Assembly (NCBI RefSeq): GCF_026153205.1
Contig: NZ_JAPFBW010000016.1
Span: 62,001 to 126,000, forward strand
From: Aquabacterium sp. A7-Y
GTDB lineage: Bacteria; Pseudomonadota; Gammaproteobacteria; Burkholderiales; Burkholderiaceae_C
Direction of reading: 5' to 3'
Length of the DNA stretch: 64,000 nt
Part shown: positions 7,793 through 16,921 of the stretch, in pieces
Layout: every line of letters starts with the position of its first letter
How positions within the stretch are numbered: the first letter of the stretch is position 1
The notes under the pieces: model-generated
Database searches by the model: none
The model's input: the letters and a program-made list of their open reading frames with translations, nothing else
Told to the model about the DNA's origin: nothing
Program-made: the position numbers and the translations under genes

Positions 7793-9814
7793 TCAAGGCA
7801 CAGGGCCGCGTACCGGCAAGGTGAACAGCAGCGTCGCTCCGCGTCCACGATTTGGCATGGCGCGCAGGTGCCCGCCGTGCTGCTCGACGATGCTGCGGCT
7901 GATCGCCAGCCCCAGGCCCAGTCCCCGGCCCCTTGCCTTGGTGGTGAAGAAAGCTTCGAAAATGCGCTCCTGCACCTCGGGAGCCAGCCCGACGCCGCTG
8001 TCCTGAACGGCGACCAGGACTTCGTCGGGGCCATGACATTCCGCCCTGAGCACCAGCTCTCGCGAACGGCCCTCCACCTCCGCCATGGCATCCATGGCAT
8101 TGGAGATCAGGTTCAACAGCACCTGCTGCAACTGCGTCCGATCGCCCAGCACGGGTGGAAGATCGGGGCAGAGGCTGCGCCGCACCGTGATGCCGCGGCG
8201 CAGCGTCTCACCCTCGAGCAGCGCGAGGACTTCGTCGATCAGTTCGCTGATGTCCAGGCGGTCCCTTTGCGGCACGGTTTGGGCCATCAGCGCCCGGACC
8301 CGCTGGATCACCTCGCCCGCCCGCAGTCCGGCCTTCACCACTTGCCGCGCCGCATCGCATGCCTCGTCGAGCTTCGGCACCTCGCGTTCGAGCCAGCGGA
8401 GACAGGTCGCCCCCCAGAGCACAACGGCACCCAGCGGCTGGTTCAGTTCGTGGGCCAGCGAGGTGGTCAGCTCGCCCAGCATGGTGAGACGGGTCATGTG
8501 AGCGAGGTCGGCCTGTGCCTTGCGCAAGGCTTGCTCGGCTTGTTTTCGCTCCGTCACGTCCATCACGGTGCCGAGGACTTCCGCCACGTCGCCGCTGTCG
8601 TCCAGAATGGCGTGGCCCTCGCTGTGGATGTCGCGCACCGATGCGTCCGGGCGAACGATGCGGAAATCGAGTGCATAGCGGCCTTTCTCCTCGACCGCCT
8701 GCTCGAAAACCTCCTGCACCAGCGGCAAGTCCTCGGGGTGAAGAATACGAAGGAAAAGCTCGGTCGAGGGTTGCGTGGTCGCCGGGTCGAAGCCATAGAT
8801 GCGGTAGGTCTCCTCCGACCAGAAAACCTCCCCCGTCCGGACATTCCACACGCCGCTGCCGGTGTGGCTGATGCGCTGCGCCTCCGCGAGGTAGAACTGG
8901 CTGCGGCACAGGGCCCGCTCGGCCTTTTTGCGGTCGGTGATGTACTTCTGAAACACCAGGATGCCGCCGTCGGCCCCCGGGTAGACATGGTTCTCCATCC
9001 ACTCCTGCAAAGGCGGGTCGTACAACTCCTCGGTGAGAGGGACCCTTTCGCGCATCACGCGGCGCAGCGAGTCCTCGTTGCGCACTGCATCGAACTCCTG
9101 CCACAGCGTGCAGCCGATCAGACGCACCGGGTCCTTGCCCAGGCGTTTCATCTGCTCCCGTGCCGGCCGGTTCAGGTAGGTGAACCGCCACTGTGCGTCC
9201 ATCGCGAAAAACTGGCCGGTGATGCTGTCGAGGATCGTCTCGATCTTGGCGTTGGCCTCCCGCAGCAAGGTTTCGGCCCGTTCTCTCTCGGCGATTTCCG
9301 CCCTCAGCACCCGGTTGATCGCCATGAGTTCCTCGGCCCGCTTCAGGACCCCTTGCTCGAGCGCCTCACCAGCTGGGCGCAAGCCGTCTTCCGCCCGCTT
9401 GCGCTCGGTGATGTCTTCCAGCCGCGCGACAAAGTAGTTGACCGATCCGTCGGCGTGGCGAAGGCACTTCACCGAGACGGTGCCATGGATGACCCGGCCG
9501 TCCTTGCGGATCCAGCGCTCGTCCAACGAATAGCCGTCGATCTCGCCGGCCATGACGCGGTTGAACCGCTCCACGGCGGCCGCGACGTCATCAGCGTGGA
9601 TCAGTTCCGTCCAGCTCATCCGCAACAGCTCATCGCGTTCGTAGCCGAAGATCTCGCAGATCCTGTCGTTGACCTCCAGGCAGCCCTTGGTCGGGGAGCT
9701 GATCGCCATACCGATCAGGCCGAGTTCGAAGTAGCGCCGGAAGCGCCCCTCACTGTCACGCAGCGCCTGTTCCGTGTCCTCGTATGACGTGTCGTCGCGC
9801 TCAGGGGAAGGCAT
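7793..9814 (-). CDS. Multi-PAS sensor histidine kinase (soluble)
   Basis: The protein is 673 aa from the ATG at 9814, chosen over the upstream start at 9958 because GGAGGAG sits 4 bases before it. The order is PAS domain about 20-140 (FRRYFELGLIGMAISSP), second PAS about 175-300, third PAS about 310-440 with PAC segments ending DVTERKQAEQAL, HisKA about 445-510 (LAHELNQPLGAVVLW, phosphorylated His near 455), and HATPase to the end. The N box is LLNLISNAMDAM and the G boxes are QDSGVGLAPE and GRGLGLGLAISRSIV. No membrane segment is evident, so it probably senses a cytoplasmic redox or ligand signal through its PAS domains. No response regulator is adjacent, making it an orphan kinase. The HELNQPL H-box resembles FixL/DctB-type kinases. 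Confidence 0.9.
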   Translation of the reverse strand: MPSPERDDTSYEDTEQALRDSEGRFRRYFELGLIGMAISSPTKGCLEVNDRICEIFGYERDELLRMSWTELIHADDVAAAVERFNRVMAGEIDGYSLDERWIRKDGRVIHGTVSVKCLRHADGSVNYFVARLEDITERKRAEDGLRPAGEALEQGVLKRAEELMAINRVLRAEIAERERAETLLREANAKIETILDSITGQFFAMDAQWRFTYLNRPAREQMKRLGKDPVRLIGCTLWQEFDAVRNEDSLRRVMRERVPLTEELYDPPLQEWMENHVYPGADGGILVFQKYITDRKKAERALCRSQFYLAEAQRISHTGSGVWNVRTGEVFWSEETYRIYGFDPATTQPSTELFLRILHPEDLPLVQEVFEQAVEEKGRYALDFRIVRPDASVRDIHSEGHAILDDSGDVAEVLGTVMDVTERKQAEQALRKAQADLAHMTRLTMLGELTTSLAHELNQPLGAVVLWGATCLRWLEREVPKLDEACDAARQVVKAGLRAGEVIQRVRALMAQTVPQRDRLDISELIDEVLALLEGETLRRGITVRRSLCPDLPPVLGDRTQLQQVLLNLISNAMDAMAEVEGRSRELVLRAECHGPDEVLVAVQDSGVGLAPEVQERIFEAFFTTKARGRGLGLGLAISRSIVEQHGGHLRAMPNRGRGATLLFTLPVRGPVP

Positions 9815-10244
9815 GGTCTCCTCCGGTTCTCGGTGGACGGGGCCGTCCGACCTGCTCCAAAGCTCGCGCCGTTCGAGGTTCGACTTCGGGCTGACGTCAT
9901 GCGCTCTCGTTCTGCGAGCCCTGCTGAGGCTCGGTCCTGGCATGTTGCGGCGACCCAATTCGACTCGCAGTGGTCTAGGAGTGGTTTGGCGAACCTGAGA
10001 TGCAGGTCCTGCAGTTCGGCCGCACCTTGTCCGACCGGTTGCGCAACTCGGGCTGGACGCGGTGACGCAAGCAGAGGCGCGGCAGGTGCATACAGTTCTT
10101 ATCGCACATGGAGGGACACGGCGATCACCGGACTTTTGCGCGAACCTGCTGTGATCCTCGCAGACATGCAGTTTTCCCCTTGAACCGCTCGCAACTCAGC
10201 GCCGGCCTGAACTCACTCCCCTCGTGCTCCCTCGGGCGCCACGG
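9815..10244. other. Intergenic region, nothing recognised
   Basis: About 430 bases lie between the histidine kinase start and the 3' end of the decayed CheB-kinase gene. No coding frame with family features, repeat or clear promoter was found. Confidence 0.4.
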
Positions 10245-10915
10245 CTATTCCACCTGTTTCGTGAACCGCAGCAGAACATCGCCCAGCTCCTCCAGCGACA
10301 GAGGTTTGGTCTCTGGCTCGTCGCCGACCCAGCAACACCCGCCGGTCCTGCAGGATGTGCACAGGCGACGTGTCATCGCCGGCGGCACCGGCAAGACGGC
10401 CTTCGAACAGGGGCAGGGTGACAATGAACGTTAGACCGTGGGGTCGCCTGCCTCGATGTTCAGGGTGAGCGGTTTCGCATCGGCCTCCCCGCGCAGAGCG
10501 CTGACGATCCTCTCGACGATGGGACGCCACTGAACGGCGGTTCGGTTCAAGGCCATCTTGCCGGTGTTCAGCCGCGACAGGTCGAGCAGTTCCGTCGGCA
10601 GCACCTCTTCGCGCTGTTTCTCGAGCAGTCCGCGCTCGGTCAGATCCCGGGCGATTTTCGCGAAGCCTTCGACCTGCCCCTCGGCCCCATCGCTGCCTGT
10701 TCCCGACAACACCACGGCAGAAGCCCGTTCCTGGTGGGCGGCGGCCAGAGTGCGAAAGAAAAGGTCGATGGCGACCGGCCTGCCGCGGGGTCGGTTCACC
10801 GCATCGACCACCAGGTGTCCGTCGTCCGTCGCATGTGCTCGAACAACTGGACCCCGGCAGCCATGCCGCCTGCTGAGGCGCCAATGCCGTCCGCTCGAGG
10901 ATCGAGCGGCGCCAT
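10245..10915 (-). pseudogene. Relic of a CheB-type methylesterase / PAS / histidine kinase hybrid gene
   Basis: Pieces of a much larger hybrid protein appear in collinear order but in different frames and with internal gaps. The start of a CheB domain (DGIGASAGGMAAGVQLFEHM, about 10880-10830) jumps straight to the middle of CheB (DGHLVVDAVNRPRG, then VAIDLFFRTLAAAHQERAS and VVLSGTGSDGAEG). A PAS-like end (GFAKIARDLTE) and a kinase dimerisation/linker piece (LLDLSRLNTGKMALN) follow. Another frame then gives the end of a kinase ATPase domain (TFIVTLPL) and the start of a receiver (DRRVLLG). A third frame gives the tail KPLSLEELGDVLLRFTKQVE before TAG at 10245. Intact CheB-CheR-PAS-kinase hybrids are usually over 1000 aa; here about 220 codons remain. 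It is judged non-functional. Confidence 0.75.
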
Positions 10916-11476
10916 TCGATCATGCGGCGCACTGCTTGCTTGCCGTCGTACCGCCGACGCCTCGGCGGAGATGACAGGAACTGGGCAATTCGTGGTCCTC
11001 TGCACCCCTTGGAATGGGAGTTTCCCCCCGCTCCGGACGGAGCGTAGCCGCCCCTTGCGACTGTTAATTCTTTCAGATTACAGCCTTCCTTCCGTGGCTT
11101 ACCCTCCGCTCGAACTCACACATTTCCAAACATCGAAACATGCGGTCGGTCGAGGACACCAGGGGGACGTTTCTTTGCGCACCGGGAGGGTAAGCCGTCA
11201 GGCCCTCGATCGGTCGTGACATCACGGAGCGCCGAAGGCAGCCCGGCCGATGCGCTCATCCGCTGCCATCTGGCCGAACCTGCTGGCCCAGCCTCTCTCT
11301 GGGTTCCACGAGCTTGGTCGATACGCGCTCTTGACGCTCGGTCGTCGCCCTCGGCAGCCGACCGCACAGCGCCGCCGTCGCGTCCGGGCGTGACGGCCGC
11401 TTCGGCAAATCCATCCGCTCCAAAAGCCTCCAACCGCCGCAGCCGACACCCGGCATTACTTCAGGGAGATGCATCA
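10916..11476. other. Intergenic region upstream of the solute-binding protein genes
   Basis: About 560 bases hold no convincing gene; the minus-strand frames at 11116-11558 lack motifs. A less GC-rich patch near 11060-11140 (GTTAATTCTTTCAGATTACAG) could contain a promoter for the plus-strand genes. No confident -35/-10 pair was assigned. Confidence 0.35.
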
Positions 11477-12622
11477 ATGCAAAGGCAAATTGCAGCGCGG
11501 TTGTTCGTCCTGCTTTTCGGAGGGCTGCTGGCCAGCTTCGCGGCGAAGGGTCAGACACCAGCGCCCATCGTCATCGGTCAGACCACCGCGCTGACGGGGG
11601 GCCCCGCCGCCTCGGTCCGCGAAATGACCTTGGTGGCCAAGCTCTACTTCGACGCCGTCAATGCAAAGGGCGGGATCAAGGGCCGCCCCATCCAACTGGT
11701 CACGCTGGACGACGCTTACGACCCCGCTCGATCGGCGGCCAACACCATCAAGCTGATCGAGGAGCATCAGGCGATCGGCATGTTTCTGTCCCGCGGAACG
11801 GCGACCACGGCGGCCATGTTGCCGGTGCTCACCAAATACAAGATACCGCTGATCGGCCCCTCCACCGGTGCCATGAGCTTGCACCACCCCCTTCAGCCCT
11901 ATGTATTCAACGTCCGGGCGTCCTATCAAAGCGAGGCGGCCAAGGCCGTCGAGCAGGTGGTCGGCATGGGCCTCAAACGTTTCGGGCTCGTTTATGTCGA
12001 CGATGCGTTTGGTGTCGATGCACTCGCCGGGGTGAGCGCCGGTCTGGCAAAGACGGGAGTGCAGCCGGCCTACATCGAGAAGTTCGACCGCAAAGCCACG
12101 GACTTCAGCCGGATCATTGACGTTGCGGTCAAGGCAGATGCGCAAGCCTTGCTCATCATTGCGACCAACGAACCGACGATCGCGCTGATACGCGGGTTTC
12201 GAAAGGCCGGCGGGCGGGGCTATGTGATCACCTTGAGCAACAACGCCTCGGGCGGATTCGTCGCCCAATTGGGCCCTTTGGCTGCTGGCGTCATCGTCGC
12301 ACAGGTCTTTCCGCCGGAGCGACGCATGGACATTCCGCTGGTGGCCGAGACGGCACAGCTGCTGAGCCGTTCGAACAGCCTCAAGGAGGTGAAGGTGTCA
12401 CCTGCCATGCTGGAGGGCCTGGCCGCCGCGAAGGTGCTGGTCGCAGCGCTGCGCGCCGCACCGGCGCCCACCCCGCAAGACCTCGTGGCCGCATTGCAAA
12501 GCGGCAAGCGCTTCGACGTGGGGTGGCCCGGCTATGAGGTGAAGTACTCGGCCACCGACCACACCGGCCTCGAATGGACCGACCTCTCGATCGTGTCGGC
12601 CAGTGGCCAGTTCCGCAGGTAG
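11477..12622 (+). CDS. Branched-chain amino acid-type ABC transporter substrate-binding protein
   Basis: The protein is 381 aa from the ATG at 11477, preceded by GGGAG; upstream in-frame codons look non-coding. A signal peptide (LFVLLFGGLLASFAAKGQ) leads into a type I periplasmic binding fold of the Liv family. Recognisable parts are IVIGQTTALTGGPAASVREM, YFDAVNAKGGIKGRPIQLV, YKIPLIGPSTGAMSLHHP and RFGLVYVDDAFGVDALAG. Such proteins deliver amino acids, amides or aromatic acids to LivHMGF permeases. No permease or ATPase genes are in the window, so the partner is encoded elsewhere. A Bug-type binding protein follows on the same strand 44 bases later and may be cotranscribed. The ligand cannot be told from sequence. 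Confidence 0.85.
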   Translation: MQRQIAARLFVLLFGGLLASFAAKGQTPAPIVIGQTTALTGGPAASVREMTLVAKLYFDAVNAKGGIKGRPIQLVTLDDAYDPARSAANTIKLIEEHQAIGMFLSRGTATTAAMLPVLTKYKIPLIGPSTGAMSLHHPLQPYVFNVRASYQSEAAKAVEQVVGMGLKRFGLVYVDDAFGVDALAGVSAGLAKTGVQPAYIEKFDRKATDFSRIIDVAVKADAQALLIIATNEPTIALIRGFRKAGGRGYVITLSNNASGGFVAQLGPLAAGVIVAQVFPPERRMDIPLVAETAQLLSRSNSLKEVKVSPAMLEGLAAAKVLVAALRAAPAPTPQDLVAALQSGKRFDVGWPGYEVKYSATDHTGLEWTDLSIVSASGQFRR

Positions 12623-12666
12623 CGCGGCAGGGCGCTCGATCCCTTCCACCTTTGACCCCTAACGGT

Positions 12667-13689
12667 ATGACCATGGACGTTTCCAAGCTTCCGAACCGGT
12701 CTCGCGGTCTGTCGCGTCGGCAGATCCTGAAAGCCGCGTCATGTACTCCGGCCTTGGCATTTCCCGGCTTGAACGCGCTGGCCGCCGAATGGCCCGCCCG
12801 ACCGGTGACCATCGTCGTGCCCTTCCCGAGCGGCGGCGGCACCGACGCCTTCGCTCGGCCGCTGAGCGCGATGTTGACGCGGCAGCTCGGCAGGCAGGTG
12901 ATGATCGTGAACCACGGTGGCGCGGGTGGCACCCTGGGAGCGAGCGTGGCCTCCAAAGCCGCGCCGGACGGCTATACCTTCTTGCTGGGGGCCGTGCACC
13001 ATGCGATCGCGCCGAGCGTTTACCCGAAGCTCGCCTACAACATCGAGACCGACTTTGTGCCGGTGGGCCTGGTGTCCAACGTCCCGCAGGTCGTGGTCGT
13101 CAACCCGACGCGGGTGCCTGTCACCGATCTCAAGGGCCTGGTCGAGTATGTGCGCAAGCGCCCGGGCCAACTCAACTACGGCTCCGCCGGCACCGGCACC
13201 AGCCATCATCTGGCCGGCGAGTTGTTCAAGCAACAGACGCACACCTTCATCACCCACATCCCCTACCGCGGCGCCGGTCCGGCGCTGCAGGACCTGATCG
13301 GCGGCCAGCTGGATCTCATGTTCGATGGATTGGGATCGTCGGCGGCCCACATCAAGAGCGGTCGCATCCGGGCGCTTGCGGTCGCGGCGCCCCAACGGGC
13401 GCCCGGCTTCCCTGACGTGCCGACGTCCGCGGAGGCGGGTTTCCCCGGCTACCAGGTCTCGACCTGGTACGGCCTGTGGACGACACGAGGCACCCCCGCG
13501 GAGATCGTCGAGCACATGCAGACGGCACTCGACAAAGCGCTCGGCACGGCGGAGCTCAGAAAAGCATGGAGCGATCTGGGAACCGACACGCCGCGTCTCT
13601 ACGGTGCGGCCTTCGGCCAATTTGTCCACGGCGAAATCGCGCGCTGGAGTGAGGTCGTGAAAACATCCGGAGTCAAGCTCGCTGCATGA
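12667..13689 (+). CDS. Tripartite tricarboxylate transporter substrate-binding protein (Bug/TctC family)
   Basis: The protein is 340 aa from the ATG at 12667, with a second possible ATG at 12673. The N-terminus carries a twin-arginine type signal (LSRRQILKAASCTPALAFPG), so export by Tat in a folded state is likely. The mature protein opens WPARPVTIVVPFPSGGGTDAFARPL, the standard Bug signature for the ligand-binding loop. It continues with LNYGSAGTGTSHHLAGELF, THIPYRGAGPALQDLIGGQLDLMFD and AEAGFPGYQV, all hallmarks of the family. Bug proteins are greatly expanded in Burkholderiales and bind carboxylates or aromatic acids. No TctA/TctB membrane genes are adjacent, as is common for orphan Bug genes. 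It shares a strand and probably a transcript with the preceding Liv-type protein. Confidence 0.9.
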   Translation: MTMDVSKLPNRSRGLSRRQILKAASCTPALAFPGLNALAAEWPARPVTIVVPFPSGGGTDAFARPLSAMLTRQLGRQVMIVNHGGAGGTLGASVASKAAPDGYTFLLGAVHHAIAPSVYPKLAYNIETDFVPVGLVSNVPQVVVVNPTRVPVTDLKGLVEYVRKRPGQLNYGSAGTGTSHHLAGELFKQQTHTFITHIPYRGAGPALQDLIGGQLDLMFDGLGSSAAHIKSGRIRALAVAAPQRAPGFPDVPTSAEAGFPGYQVSTWYGLWTTRGTPAEIVEHMQTALDKALGTAELRKAWSDLGTDTPRLYGAAFGQFVHGEIARWSEVVKTSGVKLAA

Positions 13690-13721
13690 CGCGGACCGCA
13701 TCACCCGGCGTCCGACAGCGC

Positions 13722-14741
13722 TCAAGCCAACTCGATCACCAGCTTGCCCACGTGTCGTCCGGCCTCCAGCGCTTCGAAAGCTGCCGGCGCGTCCCGGAAG
13801 CTGAAGCGCGCGGAGATGTGAGGCTCGACGTGGTGCTCGTCGACGAATGCCAGCAGATCCGCCAAGGATCTTGCGCTGCCCACATAGATCCCGTGGGCGG
13901 TGGCCATCTTGGTGATCAGCTGCAGGTACTCCATCGAGTCGTAGGTCCACCCGCCCAGACCGCCGATGACGGCCACATGGCCGCCGAAGGCGAGGGCGCG
14001 GAGCGACTCCCGGATGGTCGACTTGCCACCGAGTTCCAGCACCAGGTCCGCACCGTGCCCTTGTGTCAGCTGGAGCACATCCTCGGACCAGGTCGGGCGG
14101 TCCAGGTAGTTGACGAAGGTCCGGCCCGCGGGCTGCATCAGGGCGGCCTTGGTCGGGTCGGAGCCGATCACAACGGTCTTGATGCCACGCGCCTCGGCCA
14201 ACCGGGCAGCCCACATCGCCACGCCGCCGGTGCCCTGCACCAGCATCCAGGCGCCGGGCTTCAGCTGTGCGGACTCGAACATCGCAACCCACGCGGTGAC
14301 CCCGGCGCATGGAGCGCACGCTGCCGTGGCGTGGGCCATCCCGCGGGGAAGGCGCACCAGAAAGCGGCTGTCCACCACCACCTCCTCGGCGAGCCAGCCG
14401 TCGACGTTGCAACCGGCACTCACCGCGATACCCTCGCGGCTCGGTGCGCCGTCGCGCCAGTGAGGAAAAAAGGAGCCGACCACCTCGTCTCCGACCGCCA
14501 GCGACCGGCCGGCTTCGGAGCCTGCCTCAACCACCGTGCCCGCGCCGTCGGAGCACGGAATCACCGCCCGGTCTGAGGGCGCCGGATACTCGCCACGGTA
14601 GATGAGGATGTCCCGGTAGTTGAGCGATACCGCGCGCACCGCGACCCGCACTTCGTGCGGCCGCAGCGCGCGAGACGGCAGCGTCGTGACCTCGAGCGAC
14701 GCGAGGCCCTTCCCCGGCCTGAACTGATATGCCAAGGGCAT
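13722..14741 (-). CDS. Quinone oxidoreductase-like alcohol dehydrogenase (MDR family)
   Basis: The protein is 339 aa from the ATG at 14741, which has a GGAGG site 7 bases upstream; the longer open frame to 14945 is rejected. The N-terminal GroES-like domain (LRPHEVRVAVRAVSLNYRDI, IPCSDGAGTVVEAG) is followed by a Rossmann NAD(P)-binding domain with VQGTGGVAMWAARLAEA and IKTVVIGSDPTK. Family members reduce quinones, enals or alcohols with NAD(P)H. The catalytic zinc ligands of classical alcohol dehydrogenases are not obvious, which favours a zinc-independent oxidoreductase. It lies convergent to the Bug gene (32-base gap) and 213 bases downstream of an MFS transporter on its own strand. The substrate is unknown. 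Confidence 0.82.
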   Translation of the reverse strand: MPLAYQFRPGKGLASLEVTTLPSRALRPHEVRVAVRAVSLNYRDILIYRGEYPAPSDRAVIPCSDGAGTVVEAGSEAGRSLAVGDEVVGSFFPHWRDGAPSREGIAVSAGCNVDGWLAEEVVVDSRFLVRLPRGMAHATAACAPCAGVTAWVAMFESAQLKPGAWMLVQGTGGVAMWAARLAEARGIKTVVIGSDPTKAALMQPAGRTFVNYLDRPTWSEDVLQLTQGHGADLVLELGGKSTIRESLRALAFGGHVAVIGGLGGWTYDSMEYLQLITKMATAHGIYVGSARSLADLLAFVDEHHVEPHISARFSFRDAPAAFEALEAGRHVGKLVIELA

Positions 14742-14954
14742 CGGTACACCTCCTGCAGACGGAAGGGAATGATCGGTATGGCGTGCATTTTCCATGCGCC
14801 ATAGCGGGCCCGTGCAATGGCCTTGCAACTCGGTCAAGTGCCTGCTTGACCTGAAACGCAGTCCCCGACCCCGCCCCCTATCGCAAGCCAGGTGTGACGG
14901 GTGCCGATACCGAGGTCGACTGGAACCGGGCAGCTTCCACCTCATGGACGGCGG

Positions 14955-16571
14955 CTACGCCGCCCGGTGGCCTTTCGCGGCGGCCCGGCCAGGTGAAGCC
15001 AGCGTTCGCTGGATCTCTTCCAGCTTGATGCCGCGCGTCTCGATGCCGCCCATCCACAACATGACCGCGGCAACGGCCATCGGCACGGCCAGAAGGGCCG
15101 CCGACAGTGCGAGGTGGTCGAAGAAGCCGACCACCGCAAGCCCGGCGCCGAGAATGCCGCCGAACTTCGAACTGGCCGCGATGACACCGGACCCCGTGCC
15201 GCGCAGATGCACCGGATAGATCTCGGCAGCGTAAGGGATGAGCATCGCGATGACACCGCTCACGCTGACGAGCAACAGGGCGGTGGCGGTCGTGGTGATC
15301 CAGGGCGATTTCACCTGCCAAAAGCCCAAGGCGGCGAAGCCCAGCAGGGTGAGTGTGGACAGGGCCGCGAAGACGATCAGCGTCTTGAAACTGCTCCAGC
15401 GGTCATAGAGCCAGATGACGACTGCGATGGCGGGCAGTCCGTAGACGGCCGACTTGGCGAGCAGAGCGCTGGCTGCGGCCGGGTCCACCCCCAGTTCCTT
15501 CAGGTTCGAGGGTAGCCAGAGCAGGAACCCGAAGTTGACCAGGCCCCATCCCGTGCCGCAGGCGAGCAGTGCGAGGGTGATGCGTGCATGCCGGCCCTGC
15601 AGCAGCTGGCGCACCGTCGCCACCGGATGGCTCTCGTCGATCGGTTCCGCCGGCGGATGTGTTTCGTCGTCTTTCTCGACGCCGCGCCGGTGACCGGCGA
15701 AACGGGCCAGCACCGCCACGGCGGCCGCGTTGCGGCCCATCGCCGAGAGGAAACGCGGCGACTCCGGGATGTACCGGTTGAGGAAGATGATCACCGCACC
15801 GGTCGGAAGGCCCAGCAGCCACAGCACACGCCAGCTGAACAGGGGTTCCAGCAAAGCCGCGGCACCGGAGGCCAGCAGGTAGCCCGCGGAGGTGCCGATG
15901 CCGCCCAGCGCCACCAGCAGCCAGCCCCTGTGCCGCGCCGGGACTGTCTCCGCCATCAGGGTGAAGGTGATGGGCAGCAGCCCGCCGGCGGACGCGCCCA
16001 TCAGGAAACACATCACCAGGTTCCATTCGAACGCGGGCATGGCGCCGCAGATGGCGGTTCCGATGAACATCAGCGCCGACAGCAGGATGGCCGCCCGCCG
16101 GCCCACCCGGTCGGCAATGCGGCCCCAGACCACGGAACCCACGGTGGTCCCGGTGAGCGCGAACAAGGCCAGCAGACTGGCCTGGGAGCGAACAATCTCG
16201 TACTCACGGCCCATTCCGGGCATCACGAAACCGAGCGTTGCGGGTTTCATCACGTCGATGGCCAGCGTGATGACCAGGACGACCACGAGCTTCCAGTGCT
16301 CGCGATTGAGCGACACGCCGTCGGCAATATGAAAATGCGGCACCTCTCCGCCACCTCCGGGCACCGCCTTCACAGGAGACAACAGTCCCCGCCAGGCCAG
16401 GAGCAGCCCGAGCGGGATCAGCGCCATGCCGATCCACATTTCGACCGTCATTTCCATGCCGACCATCTGCCACCCCGTGTACCGCCCCATGAGAAACATC
16501 GGGACGTGTGAAAGCACACCAGCAGTGATCAGCAGCGTTCCCAACCAGAACGCGACGGGGCGGTGGAACAT
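14955..16571 (-). CDS. MFS transporter (sugar/aromatic acid:H+ symporter-like)
   Basis: The protein is 538 aa from the ATG at 16571 (MFHRPVAFWLGTLLI). An alternative ATG at 16676 adds 35 residues that look like untranslated leader. The first two hydrophobic segments precede a soluble linker (about residues 75-95), and a 12-helix MFS body follows. The body carries the loop 2-3 signature GRIADRVGRRAAIL, the PESPRFLSAMGR motif after helix 6, and a YPVHLRGTGSGV motif in the C-terminal half. These motifs place it near the metabolite:H+ and aromatic acid:H+ symporters. The two extra N-terminal helices are unusual for MFS and occur in a beta-proteobacterial subgroup. The oxidoreductase lies downstream on the same strand, so both could serve one catabolic substrate. 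Confidence 0.82.
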   Translation of the reverse strand: MFHRPVAFWLGTLLITAGVLSHVPMFLMGRYTGWQMVGMEMTVEMWIGMALIPLGLLLAWRGLLSPVKAVPGGGGEVPHFHIADGVSLNREHWKLVVVLVITLAIDVMKPATLGFVMPGMGREYEIVRSQASLLALFALTGTTVGSVVWGRIADRVGRRAAILLSALMFIGTAICGAMPAFEWNLVMCFLMGASAGGLLPITFTLMAETVPARHRGWLLVALGGIGTSAGYLLASGAAALLEPLFSWRVLWLLGLPTGAVIIFLNRYIPESPRFLSAMGRNAAAVAVLARFAGHRRGVEKDDETHPPAEPIDESHPVATVRQLLQGRHARITLALLACGTGWGLVNFGFLLWLPSNLKELGVDPAAASALLAKSAVYGLPAIAVVIWLYDRWSSFKTLIVFAALSTLTLLGFAALGFWQVKSPWITTTATALLLVSVSGVIAMLIPYAAEIYPVHLRGTGSGVIAASSKFGGILGAGLAVVGFFDHLALSAALLAVPMAVAAVMLWMGGIETRGIKLEEIQRTLASPGRAAAKGHRAA

Positions 16572-16921
16572 AAGGCTTGCGGCACAGACCGAAGAAAAGG
16601 TTCTCGAATTGTCTTCGAATTGTGGGATCGGAGGGACTTTCTGCCACGTCCGCCTGCTCACGATCTCATCGTCCATCCCTGCGCCATCCAGGCAAAGCAG
16701 CGAAAGCCAGGGACCGGAGGGAACCCCTTTTTTTCGTTTCGAGGTCGAACGTCAGCAGTCGCAATCTTGGTTGCTCGGCGTGAGTGCAAGGCCGGGAGAC
16801 TGACACTCAGTGACATGTCGTCGCCCTTCGTCGACGTCCGGCAGGCCGTTCGCGCGTTGAATGCGCGGGGGTCGTCCGCAGCGCAGCGACGACCCCGACA
16901 ACCAGGAAAGGACCTCCCTCC
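16572..16921. other. Divergent intergenic region with direct repeat and leader hairpin
   Basis: The 350 bases between the MFS gene and the glycine-zipper gene contain no supported gene. TCGAATTGT occurs twice at an 11-base pitch (16604-16612 and 16615-16623), one helical turn apart, just upstream of the MFS start. There is a run of seven T near 16730. A 9-bp perfect stem (16868-16876 with 16888-16896) sits in the leader of the plus-strand gene. Confidence 0.45.
16868..16896 (+). promoter_or_regulatory. Leader hairpin upstream of the glycine-zipper gene
   Basis: GGGGTCGTC pairs perfectly with GACGACCCC across an 11-base loop. The stem ends 25 bases before the ATG at 16922 and just upstream of its ribosome binding region (AGGAAAGGACC). 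There is no T tract, so it is not a canonical terminator. It could influence mRNA stability or translation. Confidence 0.4.

Noticed and set aside
16572-16676. N-terminal extension of the MFS transporter from an ATG at 16676
   Set aside because: The extension is hydrophilic and unlike family N-termini, has no properly spaced ribosome binding site and contains a direct repeat typical of promoter DNA. It cannot be fully excluded.
16724-16736. Run of T after GGGAACCCC resembling a terminator
   Set aside because: The potential stem is only three base pairs and the position is upstream of a gene start, so it is not a credible terminator.
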